This document shows, piece after piece, positions 23,179 through 33,379 of a stretch of 64,000 bases of DNA. Under the pieces are notes generated by a model. That model was not told where the DNA came from. It ran no database searches and saw only the letters and a program-made list of their open reading frames with translations. Location of the stretch: NCBI GenBank assembly GCA_028023455.1, contig JAQFVV010000027.1, forward strand, positions 10,475,845 through 10,539,844. Direction: 5' to 3'. Each line of letters begins with the position of its first letter. The first letter of the stretch is position 1. Source of the DNA: Epiperipatus broadwayi (lineage: Eukaryota > Onychophora > Udeonychophora > Euonychophora > Peripatidae). Both the position numbers and the translations under genes were made by a program.

Positions 23179-23484
23179 ATATTGGATGAGTAGGCACTAG
23201 ATGGGGATTTTATGTACAAGCCTTCTGGCTTCCATTGATTACTCTAGCTTGCTGTGTGTGGCAATATATTGTAACATAATGAATGAGAAATAGAAATAAC
23301 TAAGTAGTCCATAGAATGATCATAAGTAAATTATTATAGCAATGTATTATAACTCAGGTATATGAAATCACGTGAAGTGAGTACACTAGTAATTCAATAA
23401 AATATAACTCAGGTATACAGGCAGTAGGTTTTATCCACTTTCATTCCTTGGTTTGATGTTAAGTGCATGTTTAAACAAATACTA

Positions 23485-23592
23485 AGTGAATATGGTCTAG
23501 CAGGGCGCCACTAGATTATCTGAATCTAGACACGGTTATATCTGATAACCTTTCACATGTACCGGGTTTGAATCCCTTCTTGGTACTTTATT
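23485..23592 (+). mobile_element. tRNA-like SINE or tRNA pseudogene
   Basis: GGTCTAGCAGGGCGCC resembles an A box, CTAGATTATCTGAATCTAG an arm, and ACCGGGTTTGAATCCC is a near-consensus B box. The long spacing suggests a tRNA with a long variable arm or a SINE head. It does not fold cleanly as a functional tRNA. Confidence 0.4.
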
Positions 23593-23599
23593 TATAATA

Positions 23600-26460
23600 A
23601 AATGGAAGATTTTGCTTTTTGAGCCATATCACTATAAGCACTAATATTTAGGTAAAAGTAAAACATCTTTAAACCAAAGTGGAGTATATTAGACATAAAT
23701 CATTTCTCAGATCTTAGCATAACAAATGTGTTTCAATAGTTTTGTAAGTTTACTAGCTCAGATTATATATAACTAATTCAGGATGGCAATTCACTCATCC
23801 TTGCATGAAATAGATGACGGGATGTGGTGATAATAATACTAAGAAATCACTAAATATTATAAAATCAATATTTATTTATGGCCTTTAAACAGTTAAACAG
23901 CTCATTAATTAAAACGTTGATGACGATGATGATGATGATAATAATAACGATAATGACAAGGGTTTCAATTACAGCTCTAGGACTAAGCCTAAACATAAAA
24001 CTAATTTTTATAAAGAAATTCCTAATTATTGCTTAATTTTAGCATATTTACTTATATCTTAAATAACTAATATTCAACCATTGATGATGATGAATAATCA
24101 CACTTAACCAAGACTACACTTAATGAAATATATACGCCTCGTTTAATAAAACAAACTAATATTTATTACTACAGTTCTAACATATACATAAAAATTTCTA
24201 GATAAATATGAAAATTGACATGAATAATAATAATAATAATAATTGATTATATAACAATCCTCAGATTAATTTTAAGTTCTTCCCCCTTTCCCTTCAAATG
24301 TATTTTGTATTAAGTTGGACGTCACATTGACCATGATTTTCACTCCATGAGAAAAGTATTAAAAAAAAATATTATCTGCTCATTGGCACACATACTTTAA
24401 AATCCAACATGTAAATAGAATGTAAAAAAAAATGTTAGTAAAATTGAAAGAGCAAGTTTTAGAAACAAGTTTTAAATTATTTTCTCCCCCCTCTCTTCTA
24501 CCTCTGAAATGCTGTACTTAACTTGAAACAAAATAATCTAATATTCTAATACTACTCCTTATTTCACATTCACTCACAATTATACACATATAAAAATATT
24601 ATTATGTATGTGCGTGTTTTATCCCATGATAACAAAATATTATTTAAAACCAAAATAATAATATATTAGTTAAAACTAAAATCATAATACCATAAAAAAA
24701 AAAAAATTGTTTTACACATTAATATTTCACAACTGTAAAATTAATAAACAAATCATTTTCATACATTCAAGATCATTTATGAAGCTCAAAGTTATTTTTA
24801 GTAAGACATTCTTGTTTTAATCGATCTGAATAGTCTTTAAAAGTTCTTTAAATAAAATATATCACTTTATTGCTAAAATGTTTATTAAGACTGATATCAT
24901 AAAGAAAATAGATATAAAAAGTCATATTACCGATCTTTTGTTTGTGGCGAATTTCCAAGGGTTCAAACTTGTCTATATTTCTGCAGCTACTATGTGGGAA
25001 CATTCTCTTTCTTGAGGTGTATAACTATTTAATGATGATGACTCTATTGAGGTTATTTGCTTTAGTGGACAATTTGGAAATCATTATTTTTCTTCTCTTC
25101 CTGTCAAGCATATGGATGAAATACAGCAGTTGTTTTCACATTTATAAATTTTCTTGAGTTTAAAATCAGTTGTTGTAACAATTAATTGAACTTGATGATT
25201 AATATTTATCAGTAGATTAATTCATCTTCTTTGAATGCAGGTGAATGCTTTCTTCCTTCTATTAAAAACATCTTATTTCTCTGGTCAGTTGAAAGGTGTA
25301 GAATATTATTTTAGACACATCTTTTCTTTCCTATGTGATGTGCAGCTTCCTCCAGATGGTCAGCAAATGGGACATACATATAATTTTTCTAACCTGCCAT
25401 TTCTTATATTTTCAACATTCAAATTTGATAGTTTAATAATCTGAATCAATCACAATAATAATAATAATTCAAGACAGCTTTTTATATCCAATTTTTAACT
25501 AACTTAACCAATCAGAGATAGCATCACTTGCTATTTTTGGACAAATTTGTTTTAATTAGATCTCTAATTTATTTTCAACTATATTATTTTTCAACTGAAA
25601 AGTTTAATCCTTTTTCCAGACACTTTTGTTTTAAAAAAAAAATAGACTCAATTCTTATTTCCTTTCTTTTGTTTTTTTTTCTTTTTAACATCCAGGTAAC
25701 ACTTCAAATCTTTGAGCTTCCTTCTTTAGATCTTGATAAGACAATTTCAAAAATTATAGTCTGACCCATTATAAGCTTCCAAAGTGAAAAACAATTATTT
25801 ACAAAAAAAATTGCTACAAAGATTGATATCTGATTAAACAGATTTCCTCTTTTAACAAACAATTGTACAAAAAAATAATTTAACAGATTTAATACTTCCT
25901 TTTCTTTCAATATTGAGGAAATGTAAAATTTTGTATGTAATGTACACACATCCTTCATTCTTTCAAATCATTCATAAACTAACCTTAAATACTATAATTG
26001 CTAGCTTAGTAATTATAACCCAATTATTTAATTAAATCTGTAACTTTTAAATCCCAATTATAATTAAAGAAAAGCAAAATAAAAGTATAGAATAAAATAT
26101 TAGAATTGATCAAGCATAGGTTAGTTTTAAAGAAAGTTAAAATGTTTAAAATTTGAAATATAAAACAATTAAATAATTTACACATACATTGCCTATATGT
26201 ATGCATTATAACTTTGCTTTTTAAAGAAAAATTAAATATTAAATAGTTTAAATGTGTGTATTACCTTTCTATCAACACAAACAAGTAAAGCATATAATTG
26301 TTGTCCCATTCTTTCTCTGTTTAAAGCTTTTAGAATTTTGATCTGGTAGGGTTTGAACTTGGATGCCCTACAACTTCATTTATGATTATATAAAATTGTG
26401 ATGATGATTTTGTTTGACCTTTTCTACATGCACATTACTATAAATTTGGCTAGTGACCAA
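23600..26460. other. No gene seen; AT-rich DNA
   Basis: Short (GAT)n and (AAT)n tracts occur at 23,920-23,950, 24,083 and 24,222. A minus-strand B-box-like AAGTTCAAACCCT lies near 26,350. Open frames at 24,942-25,764 are hydrophobic and T-rich, without domains. Confidence 0.5.
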
Positions 26461-26465
26461 ATTGT

Positions 26466-26506
26466 AATGGCACAATATATATAGTGAGTTTTGCCTGTTT
26501 TAACAA
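26466..26506 (+). mobile_element. HH-A 3'-end fragment
   Basis: GGCACAATATATATAGTGAGTTTTGCC matches the distal end of HH-A (compare 23,260 and 51,330). Confidence 0.5.
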
Positions 26507-26509
26507 AAG

Positions 26510-27640
26510 ATATATTTACTTAATAGAAAATTATAATTTATCATTTTTGGATCACTTCAGCCAATTTAATCTGTTTATTTAAAGATCACTGTGCTTATTT
26601 ATTACAAAACTATTTTCTATATTAAATCCTATTTATTATTTTATGTTAAAATTAAATTGTGAAACTTAATTCAAATTTAGGTGTTTAAGGAGGTTTGTTC
26701 TAAGATATTTAGAATGGCATAAAATCTCTTATCCATTCTTAATATCTGAATGCCATCCTAGATTATTATTTAACTTATTCTAAATTAAGATTTTATGTTA
26801 TTTTATTTAAATTAATAATAAGATTATTGTTATTATCATAATGATGACAAAATATTAATTTAGGGTTAAATACATGTCTTATTTTGTTGCTAGGATACCA
26901 TTCAATGTAGAATAAATTTGAAGAGTAAATTAATTTATGGTCTGATTAAATGATATCATATTACCTTGAGATATCCTGATTTGTTTCAAAAAGCATATTA
27001 TTCAAATTTATCTTATTAATAAAAAATTATTTTCTAAAGATGAATCTTATGTGGCTAGGATTTAAAGGAACATTTTCAATTTTTATAAAACTAAATATGT
27101 TTTTATTTAATCATGGCAATAAGATATTTAGAAGATGGATAATAAGAATTGTAGTTGTGGTAGATGTCTAAAAAGAAAAATTTTAAATTTAACTTCAACA
27201 GCATATGCTCATAATTTTAAGAGTTTATTATTTCAGCTAGAGTGAGTCAAGAGTTCTCCTCCCCTTTAAGTTATTGATAATATTGTTTTGTATTTTAATT
27301 ATATTTTATTGTAATTGCTTACCCCTATATAGCTTCTCATTGTAGCATATGGAATTTATTGTATAGACTCACTGAGCTTAGCTGTTACATGACAATTTAG
27401 TCTATATGTTGTGCAGCATTATTGTTACCACTGAGTGTTATTCATTTCCTTTTGTATTGTATTCTCTCTTTAGGTTACAATTTTGGTGCATAAATGTGTG
27501 GCTCTCTTCTTTACTATCATCAGGTTACAATTTTGGCTTGCCCAACTTATTGGTTATTGATTGTCTGGAAGGACCAATCAATTGGGGCTGTCTTTTTAGG
27601 TCACAATATATATATACTTAACAATGATAAAAATATGTGT
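26510..27640. other. No gene seen
   Basis: AT-rich DNA. GGTTACAATTTTGG is repeated at 27,474 and 27,523. No coding signal was found. Confidence 0.45.
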
Positions 27641-27835
27641 AAAAATTATGACATGGACCAACTGATAAGGCCAGTTCCGTGTGAAATGTGCATCTTGGGA
27701 TCATACATTTTGTTCACATATCTTTGGCCAAATGTTTATGATTACACCTCTTCACAAGCTATTAAAAGCAGATAGAAAACAGTCCCTATCTTGTGTGAGA
27801 AATAGTGTAATAAAAATTGCATTACAAAAATATTA
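27640..27835 (+). mobile_element. HH-C repeat copy
   Basis: The plus strand matches the HH-C unit in sense orientation. CCAACTGATAAGG at 27,658 is the motif with A in place of the core G. GAAATGTGCATCTTGG follows intact, so stems I (CCAA/TTGG) and III (ATG/CAT) are kept. The distal part ends at a run resembling the unit starts of the 19-kb array. Confidence 0.6.
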
Positions 27836-27839
27836 TTCA

Positions 27840-29630
27840 TTAAGTGGATAATCTCTGGACTAATCAATGATTAATAAAAATTATTAATCTAACAATAATA
27901 TGATTCTGAAAATTTGCAACCAGGCTAATCTTTAGGAAAATCATTATTTCAACAGACTAACATAATTTTCATCTAATATTTATGTCCATAATTTTTGGAA
28001 GAGTTCTTTATTACCATTAAAATTTAATATATTTTGGGTATTTTATTCTCAGACACAATATTTTTCAATTTATTTCTTTGTTTAAGCTTCATATAAATTG
28101 TCATTTTGTCAGATTGTATCCTTGACTGGGAAGATTGGAACTAACTAAAATAAATTTTTCACAAATAGATCAAGAAATAAACACATGACACAGTGACTCA
28201 ACAACAAAAGGAATAATTTAACATTGGTTTAATGCATAAAATTAATTATGTATTCAACAGAATTAATATACATATTAGGCTCTAAATACAAACATACATT
28301 GTAAGTTATGCATATAGGAAACCTGATTTTTATAATCTTATTATATAAGTTATTCTATATCAAGTTTATCTACCTTTACAATGTATATGATCCTGTTAGG
28401 TTTACTAAAAACAATAAGTCCATATGACCTGTAGATGCACTATACAGCTCATTATCTACACCAGGGTATGATTCTCTAGGATAAGATGTCCAATGGCACC
28501 TTTTGCTGTTTTGCCTCTGAAAAATCTGGATGATTTTGCAGCTCTGTCCTGATCATGAAAAGAAAAGAGTCTGTTTTTTTACTCCTTACATAATGTCTTG
28601 TCTCCATTATCTTTTCTGAAGTATAATAGTTATAATAAGGTTGATGTTATTTTTAAATTTACTTGCCAATAATTGTCAATTTTAACCAGCATGTTTATTC
28701 ATTTGTCAAAAATAGCTCCTATTTTTTCAAAACCATTATATTTCCTATTAACAAAGTTATATTATTTCAATAATAAAATATTTACACTACTATTTAATTT
28801 TTTATGTAGTTGTTATTCTATTATTAATAACATAATCATATTGTGCATACTATACTTTATCGCTTACAATCTAATATTTTAAATTTTCATGTGTACATTG
28901 ATTAGATAAATGTTTAGCAGCCATTAAGACAGATTCACACTTTATTTTATTGTCAGATTACGTTGGATAATTATAAAAAAAAATCAAACACTTGATTTGT
29001 TCCACTAGATAATAAATGTGTTAAAGCATTTTCCCAATAGCTTCCAAATGATGTTATATGGTTGTTACACTCAACAGGATAGCATTAAAATATTGATATA
29101 ATCATATTTGTTAAGAATTAAATATTTTGGCAAGTAATATCTTTTTTAAATATTGTAGTTTTTACTAATTCTGTTTTCTTTGAATTTCAGTTGTCCTAGA
29201 TAAAACAATTGGCAGGCCCACAATCAAAAGCAATAATTTTGGATATATTTGGGTAATATTATGGATTAATTATGAGTTTTTAGCTAGGTAAAAAATTCCA
29301 TAAAAATACAAATTTGAGGAAAATCAGATTAGTAAAACATAAAAAAAATAATATAGGTATTAAAAAAACAATATCAGTATTAAAAAAATAAAGATATTAA
29401 AAAATGTTGAGATAATCCAGAATTAATTCCATGATTTCAGAGTATGACACTTCTTAACAGCACTGATACTTATAAAATCTGACTGATAAATGTGATTACC
29501 TCTATATAACTGTTAATCCAACATATTGCAAAATTACCGTAATCATTGTGAGGCATTAGTTTTTAAATATATTTATTTTCAAATGAATTATTAATAGTAC
29601 TGCCATTTTTTTAAATCATGATATTTAAAT
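27840..29630. other. No gene seen
   Basis: AT-rich DNA. A less AT-rich block at 28,430-28,560 shows no open frame of note. Confidence 0.45.
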
Positions 29631-29634
29631 ACAA

Positions 29635-30106
29635 GTGATTTAGAAATCTAACATTTTCGTTTACGTATAAATTTTGTTAATTATTGCAATGACATTGTGT
29701 CAATCTGTTCAATTTAATGCAATGTTGGAATATATAATAAGTACTGTAGCAGCATATACAAGTACTTTAAAATGCTGGTTGAAAAAGCTGTTAATAGCAA
29801 ACAATCGACATGAGTTAATTCAGGCTAAGCGTGTTCGAAGGGTTATCCCTCATAATCATAGTTAAAATAGTAATAGTTGTTGTGATATTATTAAATGATA
29901 ATTTATGCAAATGTATATGTAAATTAATCAGCTTGTCTATTTTCTGGAGTATATTTTGAGAAATTGTCACAAGACTAAATAAAAATGTAACACTCCCATA
30001 TTTAAATAAAAAGTATTTATAATCAAAATGTGCTTTTAACAATGGAGTGATTTGGAAATCTAAACATTTTCAATTATATATAAATTTTATTTACCATGGT
30101 GCCATG
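29635..30106. repeat. Direct-repeat-flanked insertion
   Basis: GTGATTT(A/G)GAAATCTAA begins a ~60-base segment at 29,635-29,694 that recurs at 30,047-30,106. The interval holds a ~115-base block (29,745-29,862) that reappears at 39,972-40,078, so an interspersed element is present. Neither part encodes a protein. Confidence 0.5.
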
Positions 30107-30109
30107 ACA

Positions 30110-31085
30110 CACTAATGAGAAGTGTCTTTGTGCCCCACACAACCTATATACCAACATGTGGACGCCCCCGAATGGTGGTTAAAATGATGATAATAAAAAA
30201 GTAACTTCTCATGAGTTCATAAGCAATTCAAGAACTGGAAGTGAAAAAACTGGACATGATCCATGGACATTACACAAGAGATGATGCTGATGAATTAATA
30301 TATTATTTGCAAGGTTTAACTGCTAGCATAATTCTTATGATAATTATAGCACAGGACCTCATGGTTAACAAAAGTCTTTTTCTTGGTGTTAACTCAAGCA
30401 GCAAATCCTTTTAATTAATGAGCCAAATATTTATTGTTTTGTAATTATAATTCGCAATAAAACCTAAAAGTAAAAAAAGAAAATTAAGTAAAAACCAAAT
30501 TCATATTTCTTCTTAAATAAACTACATCGAAGTCAGAATTAAAAACAAGCTAAAATTAAAGTACTAAAATCTCACAATAAATTGTTTTCACTGACACAAA
30601 ACATATTATAATCTCTCACAATAATTACTGAGTTCATTTGTATTACAAAAATATAAAATTAATAGCCTGAATATAAACCTTTTCTAGGCTCCATGCCCAT
30701 TCTTAAGTTTTGTAGAAAACCATATCCCTGGTCGCAATTTTCCTGGAAATGGCTTCAGAACTGTTTAGAGTAGTTCTTTTTCTTCTTAATTAAAACAAGG
30801 GAAATAGACCGCAAAGAAGAATATGTTAATTGTACCGTTATTATCATTTGTCTGTTTCATTATAAATATTGCCCAATGAAAGTTCATTTTTTCAAGAATG
30901 GACAGGAATGAATCACAACGTTTTCCTATAAATTTTTAATTATATATGTGTGTATCTTCTAATAAAAAAAAAATTGTTTAATCAGTTAAATACAATTTTC
31001 TTAACTTTCTCTGTCGATTCTTTTACAAACCATGTTATAAAAATATTCATAAAAATAATATAAGAATTGCGTTATCTTATATATT
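30110..31085. other. No gene seen
   Basis: AT-rich DNA with no coding, RNA or transposon signal recognised. Confidence 0.45.
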
Positions 31086-31089
31086 ACAT

Positions 31090-31581
31090 ATATTGATACA
31101 GGTACATAATAAGCCTGTATTTCAGTTATTACATAGTAGAGATGTATTAAATGTATTAAATGGATTAGGTCCTGCACATGAGAGTTCAGATTGACTTTAG
31201 GTCAACATGGGTGTAACGAGAATCTCGGCCTCAGGGTGGCCCTTGAATGTTCCATCATCAGATTTTCAATTGGATGGATGGTTGAAGAGTTGTAGTGTGG
31301 AATGGATTGAAGCCTGTCCATTAAAGTATGAATATTGGATATCTTAACATGTATCTGAGCACTTATTGCATATATGTATAGAGATGATAATCTGGACCAA
31401 CTGATGATTGCTGATTTAGCATGAAATACGTGTATTGATGATTTATTTTTCTTTTTGACATATATGTGTTCAAGTGCATCAGTGTTATGAGATAGAGTGG
31501 AGAGTGATGAATAATGTGAAAGTCTTGTGGTCATATACACTATATTGATACAGGTATATAATAAGCCTGTATTTCAGTTAT
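31090..31581 (+). mobile_element. HH-C element between 40-bp direct repeats
   Basis: Forty bases (ATATTGATACAGGTAxATAA...) at 31,090-31,129 recur with one mismatch at 31,542-31,581. The ~410-bp interval carries an HH-C relative, shared over 31,313-31,530 with 50,278-50,490. The direct repeats are either an unusually long target duplication or short terminal repeats. A 112-codon minus-strand frame across it is fortuitous. Confidence 0.55.
31397..31440 (+). other. Hammerhead-like motif with altered stem I (HH-C)
   Basis: CCAA, CTGATGA, T, TGCT-gattt-AGCA, T, GAA, ATAC-GT-GTAT, T. Core and stem II are intact and stem III has grown to 4 bp. The downstream strand of stem I is GATG instead of TTGG, so stem I cannot form. 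Confidence 0.45.
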
Positions 31582-31599
31582 CATGTAATGTGATTTATT

Positions 31600-32280
31600 A
31601 CAGCAATTAACAATAGCGCTTACAAATATATAAGAAAAAAAAATCAGAAATAGCATTTTCGAAATAATTATATGTGAAGATTTTGGATTTCGATTTCGCC
31701 GACAGCCTGAAAGTTATGAAAAAGATTTCTTGTTTGTTATTGTATTTTTAGCAACTAAACAAAAGTATTATAGAAATGTTTTCATTCCATTCAGCGCAAG
31801 TCACCAGGAAACCATTTCGTTTCCTAGTTTTTGTTTGACTTTGTGAGTCGATTTATTAAAAATAAACAAAGTAATTTTAGATAAGAGTTGACAACAGGAA
31901 TGTTTATATTTTTTTGATTAAAAATAAAACAGCATTGTTTTCTATATATATGGAACATTGATTTAATTAAAAGATGCGCGTGTAATCACATTTGTAGTTA
32001 CTATATTAGACTACAAGGCTCATGACTGGTGTTTAAATTCAGAATGACTTTTTTTTTTAACCATCAATCAGTAACCAATAATTTTTTTAAGCAAACCGAT
32101 CCAAAAGAATTATTTTATAAATAAATTTGAATATCTGGAGAATAATTGAAGCAACAAAAAAGAATATGATAGTTAAATAATAAAACAATAATAACAAACT
32201 ATATAATGAAATAATATTTTATATAGCGCCATGTTTTATAAACAGTAATAATAATCTGTCTGAAGGTTTGTAATGATAGT
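31600..32280. other. No gene seen
   Basis: AT-rich DNA without recognised signals. Confidence 0.45.
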
Positions 32281-32284
32281 ATAT

Positions 32285-32688
32285 TATAAGATGTGATATG
32301 TTGGACTATTTCCAAAAATAAAAATAATAATAATTAAAAAAAAAATTGGAGGACTCAGGAAGATTTGAACCAACCCTCATATATAAATATATCAAATTTC
32401 TACTATATGTTGCCTTTGACAGAAAAGTTCAGTTGGTAGAGCGTTTGCCTTAAATTCAATATTTAAGAATCTAAAGGTGCGAGTTCAACTTCTAAGTGAA
32501 TATTGTCACTGTGCATATAGGCCAGCAACACCTGAAGAAGAGTGGAGAATAATACTATTCGAAACGTTGTGTTGTTATTACTAACAAGTTGATGTATTTG
32601 GAAAGTTTAAATAAAGTTTAAAATTTTCGATACATTCAACATTCACTCATAAATGATGGAAATAATCCAACATATCACATCTTAGTAA
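32285..32688 (+). mobile_element. HH-B element: inverted ends, tRNA-like head, hammerhead-like motif
   Basis: About 28-bp inverted repeats (TAAGATGTGATATGTTGGA...) bound a ~404-bp unit. Inside are a minus-strand B-box-like GGTTCAAATCTTCC (about 32,350), a plus-strand tRNA-like segment (TTCAGTTGGTAGAGCG at 32,433 and GTGCGAGTTCAACTTC about 45 bases later), and the HH-B motif. A tRNA-type Pol III promoter upstream of a hammerhead-like motif would allow short self-processing transcripts; that is inference. The inverted ends could instead belong to an older host element. Confidence 0.5.
32524..32576 (+). ncRNA. Hammerhead-like ribozyme motif, intact core (HH-B)
   Basis: AGCAACAC (stem I), CTGAAGA, one A, GAGTGG-loop-CTATTC (stem II, 6 bp with two G-T), GAAACGTT, GTGTTGTT (stem I). 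Stem I pairs over eight positions with one G-T. ACGT is a perfect palindrome with no loop, so stem III can form only between two molecules or tandem copies. All core positions are kept apart from one unpaired A before stem II. Confidence 0.55.
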
Positions 32689-32692
32689 TAAT

Positions 32693-32787
32693 AATCAGCT
32701 ATTAAGCTAATGCACATGCGCTTCGGATTGAGAGCATTTATAATTTAAATCTTCAAAGTGCATGTGCATTAGCTTAATAGCTGATTA
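32693..32787. repeat. Short inverted repeat
   Basis: AATCAGCTATTAAGCTAATG at 32,693 is mirrored near 32,765-32,787, with a ~40-base loop. It sits just outside the HH-B element. Confidence 0.6.
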
Positions 32788-33251
32788 ATAACAGACTATA
32801 GTAATTGCATATAAGGCTGACTTATATGAATGTTCTGGATGTGCATTACTTAGTTTTAAATTAACTTTATTAGGTTTACTATAATCAATACGTATTAAAT
32901 GGATAGTAATTACTATATTCAATAGCATGAGATCAGATTCTATGTAGCAGCAAAAATATCAGCTAGTGCTTGGATTTGATCTCTGATCCTAATGTTATTT
33001 TTATTTTTTTTAGAAAGAGTGATTTAGTATTGTGAGATGTGGGATTAAAGCTTAGATAGCATCTTACAAACTAGAGTGTGAAAAGAATGAATGTAATAAT
33101 TCTTATATTGGGAAAAGGATGGCTTTGTATATTCTTTTATGAGATTGTTGATTGTTAGTGAGATTGAATGAGTCATTTTAGTGATAAGAGTACAACAAGA
33201 AAGAAATAAAGAACAATCCTTAAGAAAGTGTTCCAATGTTTCTTCATTTCT

Positions 33252-33360
33252 GTCTTGCGTTGTTAGCCGAGAGGTATCGCACCGCCATGCAAGCAAGTAG
33301 TTGGTTGCAGACGGGTGTGGGTTCGCGTCCCGGCAGATGCTATGACATAGGAAAAAAAAA
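33252..33360 (+). mobile_element. tRNA-derived SINE with 17-bp TSD
   Basis: The element carries GTTAGCCGAGAGG (A box), TGGGTTCGCGTCCCGG (B box), then ATGCTATGACATAGG and an A tail. It is flanked by AATGTTTCTTCATTTCT at 33,235-33,251 and 33,359-33,375 (one overlap into the A tail). The tRNA-like head differs from that of the 38.5-kb copy while the 3' end is the same. Confidence 0.8.
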
Positions 33361-33379
33361 TGTTTCTTCATTTCTATGA

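Larger units (their letters stand above)
22978..23275. mobile_element. HH-A foldback pair
   Basis: Two HH-A copies are joined head to head with a centre near 23,133. Each arm is about 145 bases and runs from the hammerhead-like motif through CCAGACTAGTTTC, the GCCTACTCATC block and CTTGTGCATAAAAT to a GGCA(A)/TTGCC end. The left arm reads on the minus strand and the right on the plus. RNA from either strand would fold into one long hairpin. Confidence 0.7.

Noticed and set aside
31202-31540. 112-codon minus-strand open frame
   Set aside because: Lies on the HH-C element between direct repeats. The related copy at 50.3 kb does not keep the frame.
32420-32500. A functional tRNA gene
   Set aside because: A- and B-box-like segments exist but arms do not pair well and the segment is part of the HH-B element.
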